Source: Deltaproteobacteria bacterium
Lineage (GTDB): Bacteria > Desulfobacterota > Desulfobacteria > Desulfobacterales > Desulfatirhabdiaceae
Direction of reading: 5' to 3'
NCBI GenBank assembly: GCA_016219185.1
Contig: JACRBZ010000031.1
Coordinates: 124,001-188,000, forward strand
Length of the DNA stretch: 64,000 nt
Each line of letters opens with the position of its first letter. The first letter of the stretch is position 1. Shown here piece by piece: positions 43,624 to 52,830 of this stretch. The translations under genes were made by a program, and so were the position numbers. The notes under the pieces were generated by a model. It had not been told where the DNA came from. It made no database searches and saw nothing but the letters and a program-made list of their open reading frames with translations.

Positions 43624-45513
43624 ATGCCCGTACGTCTGTCTGTCAGCCGGGTTCGCAAGGAAATTCTCCGCCTTGCCGGATATTCAAATTCATCCGACGA
43701 TAAAGCGCCATCAACGCGGCTTCTGGGCCGGATATTTCATGAATCCTTTGCCCGGTTTCTTGGAAATGATGACGGCTTCAGCTGGAAATCCGCCCTTCTT
43801 GAAACAGCCCCCGACGAACAGGAATGGGGGCAGCGCCTCATCCATCATCTGTATGAGAGGCACATCGGTCCTGCCATTCAAAGAGAACAGGTTCATCTGC
43901 GAAACACAACCCCTTCGGTCATCGCCTTCTGGCAGGCCGCGCAGGAAATGTGCGCCTGGATCGCATCCTTGTTGTGGGAAGTTCGTAAGCCCGGCACGGA
44001 CATTGATCTGGTCTTCAGCCCGGAGCAGGGAGTATCCCTATCCTTTTTTGAGCCTGGCTGGACAGATTCTGTCGTGTTGTCCGGAATCGCCGATCTGGTT
44101 CTGAAAATCCCGCAGAGCGCCGGCACCAATACCCCCCGAGCCACTCAAAACCACCCCCACTGGTGCGTCGTTGAATTCAAGCTGGGAGTTGCCTGTCCGG
44201 AGGCGGATCTGGCTCAGGTCTGCCTGTATCACAAGATGCTGTCTGAACAGACCGGTGTCTCATCCGGGGCCATGGCATACATCCGTTTCAGCCCGGATAA
44301 ATCGGAGCGGATTTTTATGCCGGATGAAATCCAAAGCGCCCAGAACCATCTGAAACAACTCATTGCCAGGCTGGCAGGCGTCCTTCCGGGAGGGTCGGTT
44401 TCCAAAGCACATCAAACCCGGGATATCCCGGGTTTACGGCGCAGCCCTTCTGCGTTTCCCCAGGCAGAGAAGCTCGTATCCATCTTCAGCGAATATGGCA
44501 AAGAGGTTTCACTGGATGGAAGCCCGATCACGGGGCCGACCTTTATCCGGTTTTTCATCAGGCTGGGAAAGGGGGTAAAGCTGACAACGGTTCAAGGGAT
44601 TGATAAGGAAATCCAGCACCGCATGGAGCTTGGCGCACCGCCCTACATTCACATCTCGGAGGGCCGGGTCGTTGTGGATATTCAAAGACCGGACCGCCAG
44701 ACAGTCCGGTTTTCAGACATCCGAAATCAATTGCCAAAGCCCGATGAATCCTTCGGCTGTTCACGGATCATTCTGGGCGTTGATCTTTCCAATACCCTGA
44801 GAATGGCGGATCTTGCCGAGCCCGAAAACGCCCACATCCTGATCGGCGGAACCACCGGAAGCGGCAAGAGCGAATGGATGCGAACGGCCATTGCCGGGCT
44901 TCTCCTGACCAATACACCCGATACCCTTCGGCTGGTACTGATCGACCCGAAGCGAAACGCCTTCAATGACCTGAAAGGCTCCGCGTTCCTGTTGAATCCA
45001 TCCGCCCTGGTCTATCCGGACGAACAGCCCGCGGAGCGCGTGCTTGAAGAACTGGCCAATGAAATGGAGCGGCGGTACAAAAGGCTTCAGGAGGCCGGCG
45101 CAGATACCGTGGACAGGCTCGGGTACCGGGCCAGGATTTCCCTTCCGCGGATTGTCTGTATCTGTGACGAGTATTTTGATTTGATCAACCGGGACAGGGA
45201 ATCGCGGAAAAAAATCGAGGCCCAGATCTTCAGGCTGGGCGCAAAAGCAAGGTCAGCCGGAATTCATCTGATGATCGCCACCCAGCATCCCGATCGGCAG
45301 ACCATCAAGGGCACGCTGGATGTCAATCTGCCGGCAAGGGTGGGGCTGAAGGTGAGTAAAGGCATTGATGCGGCCCTGCTGCTCAACCGGAAAGGCGCTG
45401 AAAATTTGCTGGGCAGCGGGGACCTGCTGTTCAGAAACATCGGCGAGCCGATAAGGCTGCAGAGCCCGCTGCTGGGTATTGAGGAACGCAGGCTTATTTT
45501 TGCCTCAAAGTAG
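43624..45513 (+). CDS. RecB/Cas4-type nuclease fused to FtsK/SpoIIIE DNA translocase
   Basis: 629 residues from the ATG at 43624 (AAGGAG upstream). Residues 30-210 carry a full RecB-type PD-(D/E)XK nuclease: G-x-x-x-H in LLGRIFHESFARFL, GIAD157, E184-F-K186 and Q198-V-C-L-Y202. Residues about 290-375 match the FtsK alpha domain (ITGPTFIRFFIRLGKGVKL, GAPPYIHISEGRVVVDI). The motor has Walker A IGGTTGSGKSEW (409-416), Walker B RIVCICDEYFDL and the FtsK stretch GIHLMIATQHPDRQTIKG. No membrane helices and no gamma domain are seen. It is not the cell-division FtsK; the fusion suggests a protein that pumps and cuts DNA. Confidence 0.82.
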   Translation: MPVRLSVSRVRKEILRLAGYSNSSDDKAPSTRLLGRIFHESFARFLGNDDGFSWKSALLETAPDEQEWGQRLIHHLYERHIGPAIQREQVHLRNTTPSVIAFWQAAQEMCAWIASLLWEVRKPGTDIDLVFSPEQGVSLSFFEPGWTDSVVLSGIADLVLKIPQSAGTNTPRATQNHPHWCVVEFKLGVACPEADLAQVCLYHKMLSEQTGVSSGAMAYIRFSPDKSERIFMPDEIQSAQNHLKQLIARLAGVLPGGSVSKAHQTRDIPGLRRSPSAFPQAEKLVSIFSEYGKEVSLDGSPITGPTFIRFFIRLGKGVKLTTVQGIDKEIQHRMELGAPPYIHISEGRVVVDIQRPDRQTVRFSDIRNQLPKPDESFGCSRIILGVDLSNTLRMADLAEPENAHILIGGTTGSGKSEWMRTAIAGLLLTNTPDTLRLVLIDPKRNAFNDLKGSAFLLNPSALVYPDEQPAERVLEELANEMERRYKRLQEAGADTVDRLGYRARISLPRIVCICDEYFDLINRDRESRKKIEAQIFRLGAKARSAGIHLMIATQHPDRQTIKGTLDVNLPARVGLKVSKGIDAALLLNRKGAENLLGSGDLLFRNIGEPIRLQSPLLGIEERRLIFASK

Positions 45514-45675
45514 AAAGAAGCCTGCACCCCAATCAAGCCGAACTGGAAAACCCGACCACACGCGCATGGCTCTGCTCTCTTGACACAAAGACGCGGTTGG
45601 AAGCTGTGTCTTCGATCCCGGATGCCCTTTTATCGCGGGAGTCTGCCGGAAAGCCATTGTCTTCGTATTCGTGCT

Positions 45676-47607
45676 TCATTCACCAGGTGCTTCAGCTTCA
45701 AAGATCGACGGGGTCATCCGTCTTTCACGAATCACGGAAAGCAGTTTTTCCAGGAGCACTTCCGGAAGCATGCCATACCGAACCGTCCCATCCAGGGTTC
45801 TTACGGAAAGGGTGCCCGTATCTTTTTCCTTGGCACCGATCGTAAGGATTACCGGAATATTGTTGATCTGGGCTTCCCGGATTTTCCGGTTCAGGCTTTC
45901 GGTCCGGGCATCGATCTCAACCCGTATGCCATGTTTCTCAAAAAAGTCTTTGACTTCGACGGCATGGGAAACCAGATCATCGTTTATGGGAAGCATCGCC
46001 ACCTGGACCGGCGCCAACCACAGGGGAAATTTCCCCGCGAAATGCTCGACCAGTATCCCGAAAAACCGCTCGATCGAACCGTAAATCACCCGATGAATCA
46101 TGATGGGCCGGTGTTTTTCATTATCCTTACCCACATAGGTCAGATTGAACCGTTCGGGCATGTTCATGTCCAATTGGATGGTGCCGCACTGCCAGGTACG
46201 GCCCAGAGCGTCCTTGATATGGATGTCGATCTTGGGGCCGTAAAATGCACCATCGCCCTCATTGATTTTATACCCCTTCCCGTATTTATTCAGAGCGGAT
46301 TTCAAACCATTGGTCGCCTCTTCCCATTGTTCGTCCGTGCCAATGGATTTTGCCGGCCGGGTGGAAAGCTCCAGATGAAACCCCAACCCGAAGGTTTGGT
46401 AGATTCTTTCAACCAACTGAAGCACCCCCAGGATTTCCGATTCAATCTGATCGGGCATCATGAAAATGTGGGCATCGTCCTGATGAAAGGCCCGAACCCG
46501 GAAAAGACCCGAAAGCACACCGCTCAGTTCGTGCCGGTGCACGAGTCCGATTTCCGCGGCACGAATGGGAAGATCCTTGTAAGAATGGGGCTTCAGGTCG
46601 TAAAGGAGCATTCCTCCCGGACAGTTCATGGGCTTGATGGCGTATTCGATCTCATCGACCTGGCTGGTGTACATGTTCTCACGATAATTTTCCCAGTGGC
46701 CGCTACGCTCCCAGAGCCCCCGGTTCAGCATGATCGGCGTTTTGGTCTCCACATAACCGGCAACCCGGTGCTCCATGCGCCAGTATTCCAGAAGGGCATT
46801 CCAGATGACCATTCCCCTGGCATGGAAAAAAGGCATTCCCGGAGCCTCGTCATGAAAGCTGAACAGGTCCAGGGCCGCGCCGATCTTTCGGTGATTTCGT
46901 TTCTTGGCCTCTTCGATAAACTGGAGGTAAGCCTTAAGCTCTTTTTTATCAAAAAACGCCGTCCCGTAAATCCGCTGAAGCTGGGCCTTGGATTGATCCG
47001 CCCGCCAGTAGGCTCCGGATACCTTCATGAGCTTGATGGCCTTGACAAAGCCGGTGTGGGGAAGATGCGGTCCTCTGCAAAGGTCCGTAAAATCCCCCTG
47101 CTCATACAGGGAAATGGTTCCATCCTGCAGATCCCGGATCATCTCCAGCTTATACGGTTCATCCCGATAAACTGCCAGAGCCTCGGCCTTGGAGACTTCG
47201 CGGCGGCGAAACGGAATTTTAGCCTGAATGATCCGCTGAATTTCCGCCTCGATTCCGGGGAAATCCGCCTCCGAAACGGGCCCCATGTCAATGTCATAAT
47301 AAAAACCATCCTCAACCACGGGACCGATGGTCAGTTTCGCGCCTTTATACACGTGCAAAATGGCCTGAGCCATGACATGAGCCGCGCTGTGTCTTAAAAT
47401 GGACAGGGCTTGCGGATCCTGGGTGGTAATCAATCGAACGGAGGCATCCGTTTCAACTTTCGTACCCAGATCAACCAGCCTGCCGTCGACTTCCATGGCC
47501 ACGCAATTTCTGGCCAGACCCTCGGAGATGCTCATGGCAATGTCGATCCCTGAAGGAGGGGCTTCAAAAGTTTTACAGCTTCCATCTGGAAGGATAATTC
47601 GAATCAT
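45676..47607 (-). CDS. thrS: Threonyl-tRNA synthetase
   Basis: About 643 residues. The order is an N-terminal TGS domain (MIRIILPDGSCKTFEAPPSG, about 1-60), the editing domain with zinc-type HSAAHVMAQA, the class II core (motif 2 as VHRHELSGVLSGLFRVRAF; QDDAHIFM), and a C-terminal anticodon-binding domain (VQVAMLPIND, IREAQINNIPVILTIGAKE). It charges tRNA-Thr and edits Ser-tRNA-Thr. The ATG at 47607 gives the standard TGS start; a GTG at 47643 would add 12 residues and has no better ribosome site. It stands alone, convergent to the nuclease-FtsK module; infC and the ribosomal genes that often follow thrS are absent. Confidence 0.95.
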   Translation of the reverse strand: MIRIILPDGSCKTFEAPPSGIDIAMSISEGLARNCVAMEVDGRLVDLGTKVETDASVRLITTQDPQALSILRHSAAHVMAQAILHVYKGAKLTIGPVVEDGFYYDIDMGPVSEADFPGIEAEIQRIIQAKIPFRRREVSKAEALAVYRDEPYKLEMIRDLQDGTISLYEQGDFTDLCRGPHLPHTGFVKAIKLMKVSGAYWRADQSKAQLQRIYGTAFFDKKELKAYLQFIEEAKKRNHRKIGAALDLFSFHDEAPGMPFFHARGMVIWNALLEYWRMEHRVAGYVETKTPIMLNRGLWERSGHWENYRENMYTSQVDEIEYAIKPMNCPGGMLLYDLKPHSYKDLPIRAAEIGLVHRHELSGVLSGLFRVRAFHQDDAHIFMMPDQIESEILGVLQLVERIYQTFGLGFHLELSTRPAKSIGTDEQWEEATNGLKSALNKYGKGYKINEGDGAFYGPKIDIHIKDALGRTWQCGTIQLDMNMPERFNLTYVGKDNEKHRPIMIHRVIYGSIERFFGILVEHFAGKFPLWLAPVQVAMLPINDDLVSHAVEVKDFFEKHGIRVEIDARTESLNRKIREAQINNIPVILTIGAKEKDTGTLSVRTLDGTVRYGMLPEVLLEKLLSVIRERRMTPSIFEAEAPGE

Positions 47608-48011
47608 TCTTATCTCGCTTTTATGGGTTTCGAATGCGTACACATTAAAAGAAATGTATGCATCATCATATTAGATACGACAGATTAAACACATATAGAA
47701 ATAATCGCCATTAAATCATTTAGGGAAAATGATCGTTCAGGTCAAGGATAATTTCACGCAATCCATCCAGTAAACGATCTGCTTGACAAGGCAGTTTTCT
47801 TCGATTATGACTTAAATCATTAAAATCCAATATCCGCAATCCCCGTGCAGGGGGAAACATATTTCCGGTACTGCAATCCCGGCAATCAGCGACGCCGGAA
47901 TGCGAAAAGTTGACGGACGATCTCAAAGTCCGCGTGCCCGACCGATTCACCAAAACGATACAGTGCAATTTTTATTCAAGGTGCTTGGAAAACCAGTAAA
48001 GGGACGATCTC
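47608..48011. other. Intergenic region between thrS and the T6SS locus
   Basis: About 400 bp between divergent genes. It must carry promoters for both. A minus-strand open frame (47720-47968) has no ribosome site or family motif and is not called. Apart from the candidate plus-strand promoter at 47783-47811, no T-box, terminator or RNA gene was recognised. Confidence 0.45.
47783..47811 (+). promoter_or_regulatory. Candidate sigma-70 promoter of the T6SS locus
   Basis: TTGACA (47783-47788) and TATGAC (47806-47811) are separated by exactly 17 bases. The start would be near 47818, leaving a leader of about 190 bases before the GTG at 48012. The -35 box is perfect and the -10 box matches at four of six positions. 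Confidence 0.45.
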
Positions 48012-50144
48012 GTGAATCAGAATACGTCTATGCCCTCTTTACTCCCCTACTTGGAACCTGACGATGCCAAAATACGCATGGATATCATCGGCGCGCGGGC
48101 AGCTACCACGGAATCCATTCCAAAGCGCTTTCCCTTTCGGATATTAAATGAGTCCTCTCCTCTCACCCGGCTCCTGCGCGCGGAAATCCTCACCGATGCC
48201 GGCAGCCTGGTGCAACCGGTTTTCCTTCTGGTTCAAAAAGATACGTATCACTACCAGCCAGGCGAGTTGTGGCCGCTAACCAATTTGGACGTTGAAGCTT
48301 GCTGGCAGCAGGCATATTCTTTTTTTTCTCTTGCGGAATCCGGAAAAACACCAATAAGCGCCATCGGCCATGACGTGATCCGGCTGGGAGAGGCGACAAC
48401 AAGCAGCGGCAGCCGGAACGCTTTCCAATCTCTCTTTTTCTGCGTCCACCGGCGTGTATTTTTCCACCCGCCCTGCCCCGGTTGCGGTCAAAATCTTTTC
48501 CTCTGCAAAGACGACGCGCTGTTACTGTCTCAAGGGCTCAGCACTTACAGCGCATCCTTGCGCCGATTCCTGTACTGCCCGTCATGCCCGCCGGCAATGG
48601 AGGGTAACGGCTTTTACGTTCTTTCCCTCGGGGCCGCCGATTCCGGAGGGGTTCGGGACAGCGGCGGCTTAATCGCGGCATGGCGGTATCTTCTGGCGAG
48701 CGGCCTTGCACCCGTCGGGTTTCCGTGTCTCAACTGCCCGGAACGCGACAAATGTTACGGACCGGAGAATCTTGCGGCAGTACGGATCATCCCCTTCGGG
48801 TTTTATCCGTTCCACATGCTGGTATTTAAGGCCATGACGATCCGCGCCGCCGATTTCCTTCCGCTTGTATCCGGTGCGGGCATGGATGATATGGAAAACC
48901 GCTTGCTGGAAAAAAATGAACCGGAAAGGCTTTCTGAAATAGCGGGATTAAGGCGGGCGGTCGCGGAAAGGGACCTTTTTCTTTTCGAGGGAACGGCAAA
49001 ACACTTTCTTGAAATCCTGTATCTCAAGCTTTCCTTTTTAAGCGAAATAACGGAATTGATCCGGACCGGGCCGCCGCCGCTCGACATCGATGCGGCCCTG
49101 GATTGCCTGTGGGTAAAAATTCCCGTCCCGGGCAGCTTTCTGCCCGGACTCTGGAGTTTCAGGGCCGGATACCTGGACATCGGGCTCACCCGCAAGGCTG
49201 CATTGGGCCGTGCCGGAGCACACCGGGCACAAATCAGCTATTTTCTGGGGCTTGTCTGGTTTTATGTCCTGCTGACCAATACGTCTCAGCCTGCCGCCGC
49301 CGTCATTGCCGAACTATCGGCGATTCTCGAAAAAAATCATGAAAGAGATACGGATTTAAAAAGCACTCCGCTATTTGCACCGGAAAATATTTTCTGGAAC
49401 CCGGCGGCTCATCGCCTGAAGGCATTTCCCATGGCGTGGAAAGACCTGTGGGAAAAAACGCTGGAATTGGCCTGGACCTTATTGACAACCGATCGGCCGG
49501 AAGCCGTGTGGTCTTCAGATAAATTCCGGCAGGATCTCTCGGCCATCCGGCAAGAGATAAAAAAACGGCTCTTTGCCGAAGGCGGAACGCCGGCAATCGC
49601 AGAAACCAATGTGTCTGATGACCAGGCCATACATAAGATCCTCACCGGCATCATCGGGAAATGGCAAACCGCCATGAATCCTTCTCATGCGGTGACACCC
49701 GTATCCAAAGACATCAAGGCGGAAACGACGCTTCTCACCCGCGCAAAAACTGAAGAAACCCTTTGGGATGCCGAAACGACCATTCAAACCGGAAACCATG
49801 TCCAGGAAGCCGTTCCGGACGCGGAAACGATTGTTTTAACCGGGGACAAGGCCCGGGAAACCCTTCAGGTAACGGTTACGGTTACAAAAGACAAGTTGGA
49901 AGAGGATCTTGAAAAAACGGTTGTTATCTCCAAAATAAAGACGGGGGCGGCACCTGTCGGAACTCATGATCCGCCTCGGGAGAAAATCGGGGATGAGCCT
50001 TGTGAAACCATCATCCTTTCCGGTAAAACAGCCGGCAAACCATTTGTTCCTCCGGCTTTTGAACCGAAAGTGAAACACCCCGGAACAGGTGATGAAGACG
50101 ATATTTTATCCGAAACCATTATTTTGCGCCCTCCGCAAAAATAA
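48012..50144 (+). CDS. T6SS-associated protein with Cys clusters and FHA-docking-like tail
   Basis: 710 residues starting at GTG 48012 (AAAGGGA upstream). I do not recognise a family. Residues about 155-255 hold paired cysteines (CPGCGQNLFLC, CPSCP, CLNCPERDKC) suggesting one or two zinc sites. The middle (about 270-500) is predicted helical. From about residue 570 the tail is acidic and disordered-looking with repeated threonine motifs: ETTLLT, ETTIQT, ETIVLT, KTVVIS, ETIILS, ETIIL. These fit the pThr-x-x-hydrophobic pattern bound by FHA domains. It is the first gene of the T6SS locus, 17 bp before the next. A scaffold for phospho-threonine T6SS control is inferred. Confidence 0.6.
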   Translation: MNQNTSMPSLLPYLEPDDAKIRMDIIGARAATTESIPKRFPFRILNESSPLTRLLRAEILTDAGSLVQPVFLLVQKDTYHYQPGELWPLTNLDVEACWQQAYSFFSLAESGKTPISAIGHDVIRLGEATTSSGSRNAFQSLFFCVHRRVFFHPPCPGCGQNLFLCKDDALLLSQGLSTYSASLRRFLYCPSCPPAMEGNGFYVLSLGAADSGGVRDSGGLIAAWRYLLASGLAPVGFPCLNCPERDKCYGPENLAAVRIIPFGFYPFHMLVFKAMTIRAADFLPLVSGAGMDDMENRLLEKNEPERLSEIAGLRRAVAERDLFLFEGTAKHFLEILYLKLSFLSEITELIRTGPPPLDIDAALDCLWVKIPVPGSFLPGLWSFRAGYLDIGLTRKAALGRAGAHRAQISYFLGLVWFYVLLTNTSQPAAAVIAELSAILEKNHERDTDLKSTPLFAPENIFWNPAAHRLKAFPMAWKDLWEKTLELAWTLLTTDRPEAVWSSDKFRQDLSAIRQEIKKRLFAEGGTPAIAETNVSDDQAIHKILTGIIGKWQTAMNPSHAVTPVSKDIKAETTLLTRAKTEETLWDAETTIQTGNHVQEAVPDAETIVLTGDKARETLQVTVTVTKDKLEEDLEKTVVISKIKTGAAPVGTHDPPREKIGDEPCETIILSGKTAGKPFVPPAFEPKVKHPGTGDEDDILSETIILRPPQK

Positions 50145-50161
50145 GGACAAGGCGAATCATC

Positions 50162-50887
50162 ATGGCTGATGCGGCAACTTATGACAAACTTGCCCATGAA
50201 ATACGGCGGATATACGGATCCAACCCGGCACAAGCCGAATCCGCCATTGAAACGTTTTTAGCTGAACGGCTGGCAGGGCTTTCGGAAAATGGAAAAAAAT
50301 CGTTTTTGACCTCTCTGGCATCCCGATTTGCGTCGCAGATGCCTGATTCGATACCGGAAGCCGGCACGGAAGAGGCGGTCTTCAACGGGATTTTCTCCCT
50401 GCTGCTTGGAAGGGAGGTATCAAATGAAAGTCTGTCCGCGCCGGAAATCATGGGGCAGCTTTCAGAATCACTGAACACCATATTCGCCAGCCTGAACCGA
50501 CTGGTACAGAACATCAATGCCACGCTCCTTGGCGCCCCCCCCGGTGAACAGACAATTCGCCATGTCATCGGCAGCCGACTGGAAGGTCAGGAGCCGCAGG
50601 TATCCCTCGAGGAGTATCTGGGCCGCATTGATAAGGCTTTTTTTATTTCCCACCAGGCATTCAAACAGGCCGCCCATACCCTTGTGTTAAAAATGCTGAG
50701 CGAGATGGATCCGGAAAAAATAGCCGCCGGAGCCGGCCAGGGTCTTAAATTCGGACCGCTTAAGAAGGCGGAATACTTCGGTATTTATGAAACCAAATTT
50801 TCAACTTTAAAGAAATGGTTTGAATCGGGCCGTTTCATGGAGGACTTACTCAGAGAGTTCGAAAATAATTGCCATCTTAACCGTTAA
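50162..50887 (+). CDS. T6SS-associated protein resembling TagH/ImpI C-terminal domain
   Basis: 241 residues, mostly helical. The central part (EIMGQLSESLNTIFASLNRL) and the C-terminus (GLKFGPLKKAEYFGIYETKF, FMEDLLREFENNCH) resemble the C-terminal domain of the FHA-containing T6SS protein TagH/ImpI. No FHA domain is present. It lies between the threonine-motif gene and tssJ, whose TTG start is 11 bp after this stop. The match is based on pattern only, so another T6SS accessory role is possible. Confidence 0.5.
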   Translation: MADAATYDKLAHEIRRIYGSNPAQAESAIETFLAERLAGLSENGKKSFLTSLASRFASQMPDSIPEAGTEEAVFNGIFSLLLGREVSNESLSAPEIMGQLSESLNTIFASLNRLVQNINATLLGAPPGEQTIRHVIGSRLEGQEPQVSLEEYLGRIDKAFFISHQAFKQAAHTLVLKMLSEMDPEKIAAGAGQGLKFGPLKKAEYFGIYETKFSTLKKWFESGRFMEDLLREFENNCHLNR

Positions 50888-50897
50888 GGAGGAAAAA

Positions 50898-51437
50898 TTG
50901 AACAAATCAATTGTGACCACGGCCGTATTGATTGGTTTTCTCACGATTCTTTCCTGCGCCTCCGCACCCGTGCTTCCGCCGGAATGGCGATATGAAAAGG
51001 AAGCCATCAGGCTTACCCTCCAGGCCGACCCGCGGCTCAATCTTTACAACAACACGCCCCACACCCTTCAACTTTGTTTTTACCAGCTAAAAGACCCGAA
51101 CGGATTCAACCAGCTCACCGAAACCGAGGAAGGGCTTTATAAGCTTCTGGAAGGCAGCATGTTTGATGCCAGCGTTGCCAATTTCAAGCGTCTGAACATG
51201 AGCCCGGGCCAGAGCACGCCCTTCATCATGGATCGCGCGGAAGGCGCCAGGTTTATCGGGATCGCGGCCGGATATGCCACCATCCAAAAGGACCGCATCA
51301 CCAGACTCATCAACATCCCGGTAATCACTGTTGAGGAAGGCAGCGGGTTCAAGAAACAAAAGGTTTCCAGGCCGGAAATGATCAATCTGAAATTACGGCT
51401 CGGCCCCCAACAGATCGAAGACATCAAGGGGGAATAA
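50898..51437 (+). CDS. tssJ: TssJ outer-membrane lipoprotein
   Basis: 179 residues from TTG at 50898, which has AAGGAGG five bases upstream. A signal peptide (IVTTAVLIGFLTILSC) ends in a lipobox with Cys20. The mature part (AIRLTLQADPRLNLYNNTPH, LCFYQLKDPNGFNQL, RFIGIAAGYATI) is the TssJ transthyretin-like fold. TssJ anchors the T6SS membrane complex to the outer membrane and binds the periplasmic end of TssM. It precedes tssK by 4 bp. Confidence 0.9.
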   Translation: MNKSIVTTAVLIGFLTILSCASAPVLPPEWRYEKEAIRLTLQADPRLNLYNNTPHTLQLCFYQLKDPNGFNQLTETEEGLYKLLEGSMFDASVANFKRLNMSPGQSTPFIMDRAEGARFIGIAAGYATIQKDRITRLINIPVITVEEGSGFKKQKVSRPEMINLKLRLGPQQIEDIKGE

Positions 51438-51441
51438 GGGC

Positions 51442-52827
51442 ATGGAAAGACCACTGTTCTGGCACCAGGGATTGTTTTTACAGCCTCAGCATTTCCAACT
51501 GGAAGGCCTTCACACCCGATCTCTGCTTGCCCCCTTCCATGATTTTTTAGCCCCCCACTTCTGGGGTGTGGGGGATATGAGCATTCAAAAAGCGGCCCTG
51601 GGGAACCGCTCTTTTACGCTGCTGAAGGGAGCGTTTCTCTTTCCGGACACAGCGCATGTCGTATTTCCCGGAAACGCGCTTGTTGAAGCCCGCTCCTTTG
51701 AAGCGGACTGGGTGGAAGGCGGCAGATCCTTCACCGTATGGGTCGGTATTCGAAAATGGAACCCGACCGGCGAGAATGTGACCGTTTTACCCGCCCTCGA
51801 CAGCCTCTCCGGTGTCACGACGCGGTTCGTAACACCAGCCGACCCGCAGGACGCCCCGGATTTGCACCAGTCCGGTCCAACGGCCCAGGTAAAGCGACTT
51901 CATTATTTGCTGAAGCTCTTCTGGGAAACCGAGATCGACCAACTGGGGGATTACGTGTTGATCCCCATCTCCCGCTTGATCCGTACCGGTGAAGAGATAA
52001 TCGTCTCCCCGGAATACATCCCCCCCTGCCTCACCCTCGCCAGTGATGCGGTACTTCTGAAACTCGTGAAGGAAATTCGGGATGAAATCTCCGCCAGATC
52101 CCGCCAGCTCGAATCCTATAAAAAAGATCGGGGTATCCACACCGCTGAATTCGGGGCTCGGGACATGGTGTATCTTCTGGCCTTGAGGTCCCTGAACCGG
52201 TATGTACCGCTTCTTCACCATTTCACGGAATCCAGGCAGGTCCATCCCTGGGCCGCATACGGTGTTTTGCGGCAGCTCATCGGCGAGCTTTCTTCCTTTT
52301 CGCTGCAGGTCACCGCCACGGGAGAAGTATCAGACGGCTCGGCACCGCTTTGCGGATATGACCATCGACGCCTCGGGGAGTGCTTCACCGGCGCTCACGA
52401 TCTGATCATTCGACTGCTCGATGAAATTACCGCCGGACCCGAATACATGATTCAACTGCTTTATGACGGCACGTATTTCACGGCGGATCTAACCCCGGCC
52501 GTATTCGGGGGAGCAAATCGGTATTATCTGGTATTTGAAACCCAGGCAGATCCGCTGCCCCTGCTCCAGTCCCTGGAAACCGCCGGAAAACTCGGGGCCA
52601 GGGAAGCGTTGCCGCTTCTTATTGCCCGGGCCCTGCCCGGTATCCGCCTGGATCATCTCACGCTTCCGCCCCAGGAGTTGCCCCGCCGCGCCTTTTCCAT
52701 ATACTTCCAGTTGGATCACCACAGCGAGTTGTGGAGCCGTGTGGAAAAGGGAAAGAATCTGGCGCTTTATTGGGATGCGGCGCCTGAGGATCTCAAAGTT
52801 GAACTGATGGTTGTCGGGAGGTCTTAA
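51442..52827 (+). CDS. tssK: TssK baseplate component
   Basis: 461 residues, starting MERPLFWHQGLFLQPQHFQ, the diagnostic TssK N-terminus (phage receptor-binding-protein-like shoulder domain). The C-terminal part has FSIYFQLDHHSELWSRV and ALYWDAAPEDLKVELMVV, the head domain that contacts the membrane complex. TssK trimers link the T6SS baseplate to TssL and TssM. Length is typical. It is followed by tssL after 3 bp. Confidence 0.95.
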   Translation: MERPLFWHQGLFLQPQHFQLEGLHTRSLLAPFHDFLAPHFWGVGDMSIQKAALGNRSFTLLKGAFLFPDTAHVVFPGNALVEARSFEADWVEGGRSFTVWVGIRKWNPTGENVTVLPALDSLSGVTTRFVTPADPQDAPDLHQSGPTAQVKRLHYLLKLFWETEIDQLGDYVLIPISRLIRTGEEIIVSPEYIPPCLTLASDAVLLKLVKEIRDEISARSRQLESYKKDRGIHTAEFGARDMVYLLALRSLNRYVPLLHHFTESRQVHPWAAYGVLRQLIGELSSFSLQVTATGEVSDGSAPLCGYDHRRLGECFTGAHDLIIRLLDEITAGPEYMIQLLYDGTYFTADLTPAVFGGANRYYLVFETQADPLPLLQSLETAGKLGAREALPLLIARALPGIRLDHLTLPPQELPRRAFSIYFQLDHHSELWSRVEKGKNLALYWDAAPEDLKVELMVVGRS

Positions 52828-52830
52828 TTT

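Noticed and set aside
45580-47397. 605-codon plus-strand frame opposite thrS
   Set aside because: It is entirely antisense to an unambiguous threonyl-tRNA synthetase; its translation has no domain features.
47741-47760. GG-N10-GC spacing upstream of the T6SS locus, possible sigma-54 site
   Set aside because: Only the GG and GC dinucleotides match; the rest of the TGGCAC and TTGC boxes is absent.
47720-47968. Minus-strand 82-codon frame upstream of thrS
   Set aside because: No start signal or recognised domain; it overlaps the candidate T6SS promoter on the other strand. It might be a decayed repeat, but this cannot be shown here.
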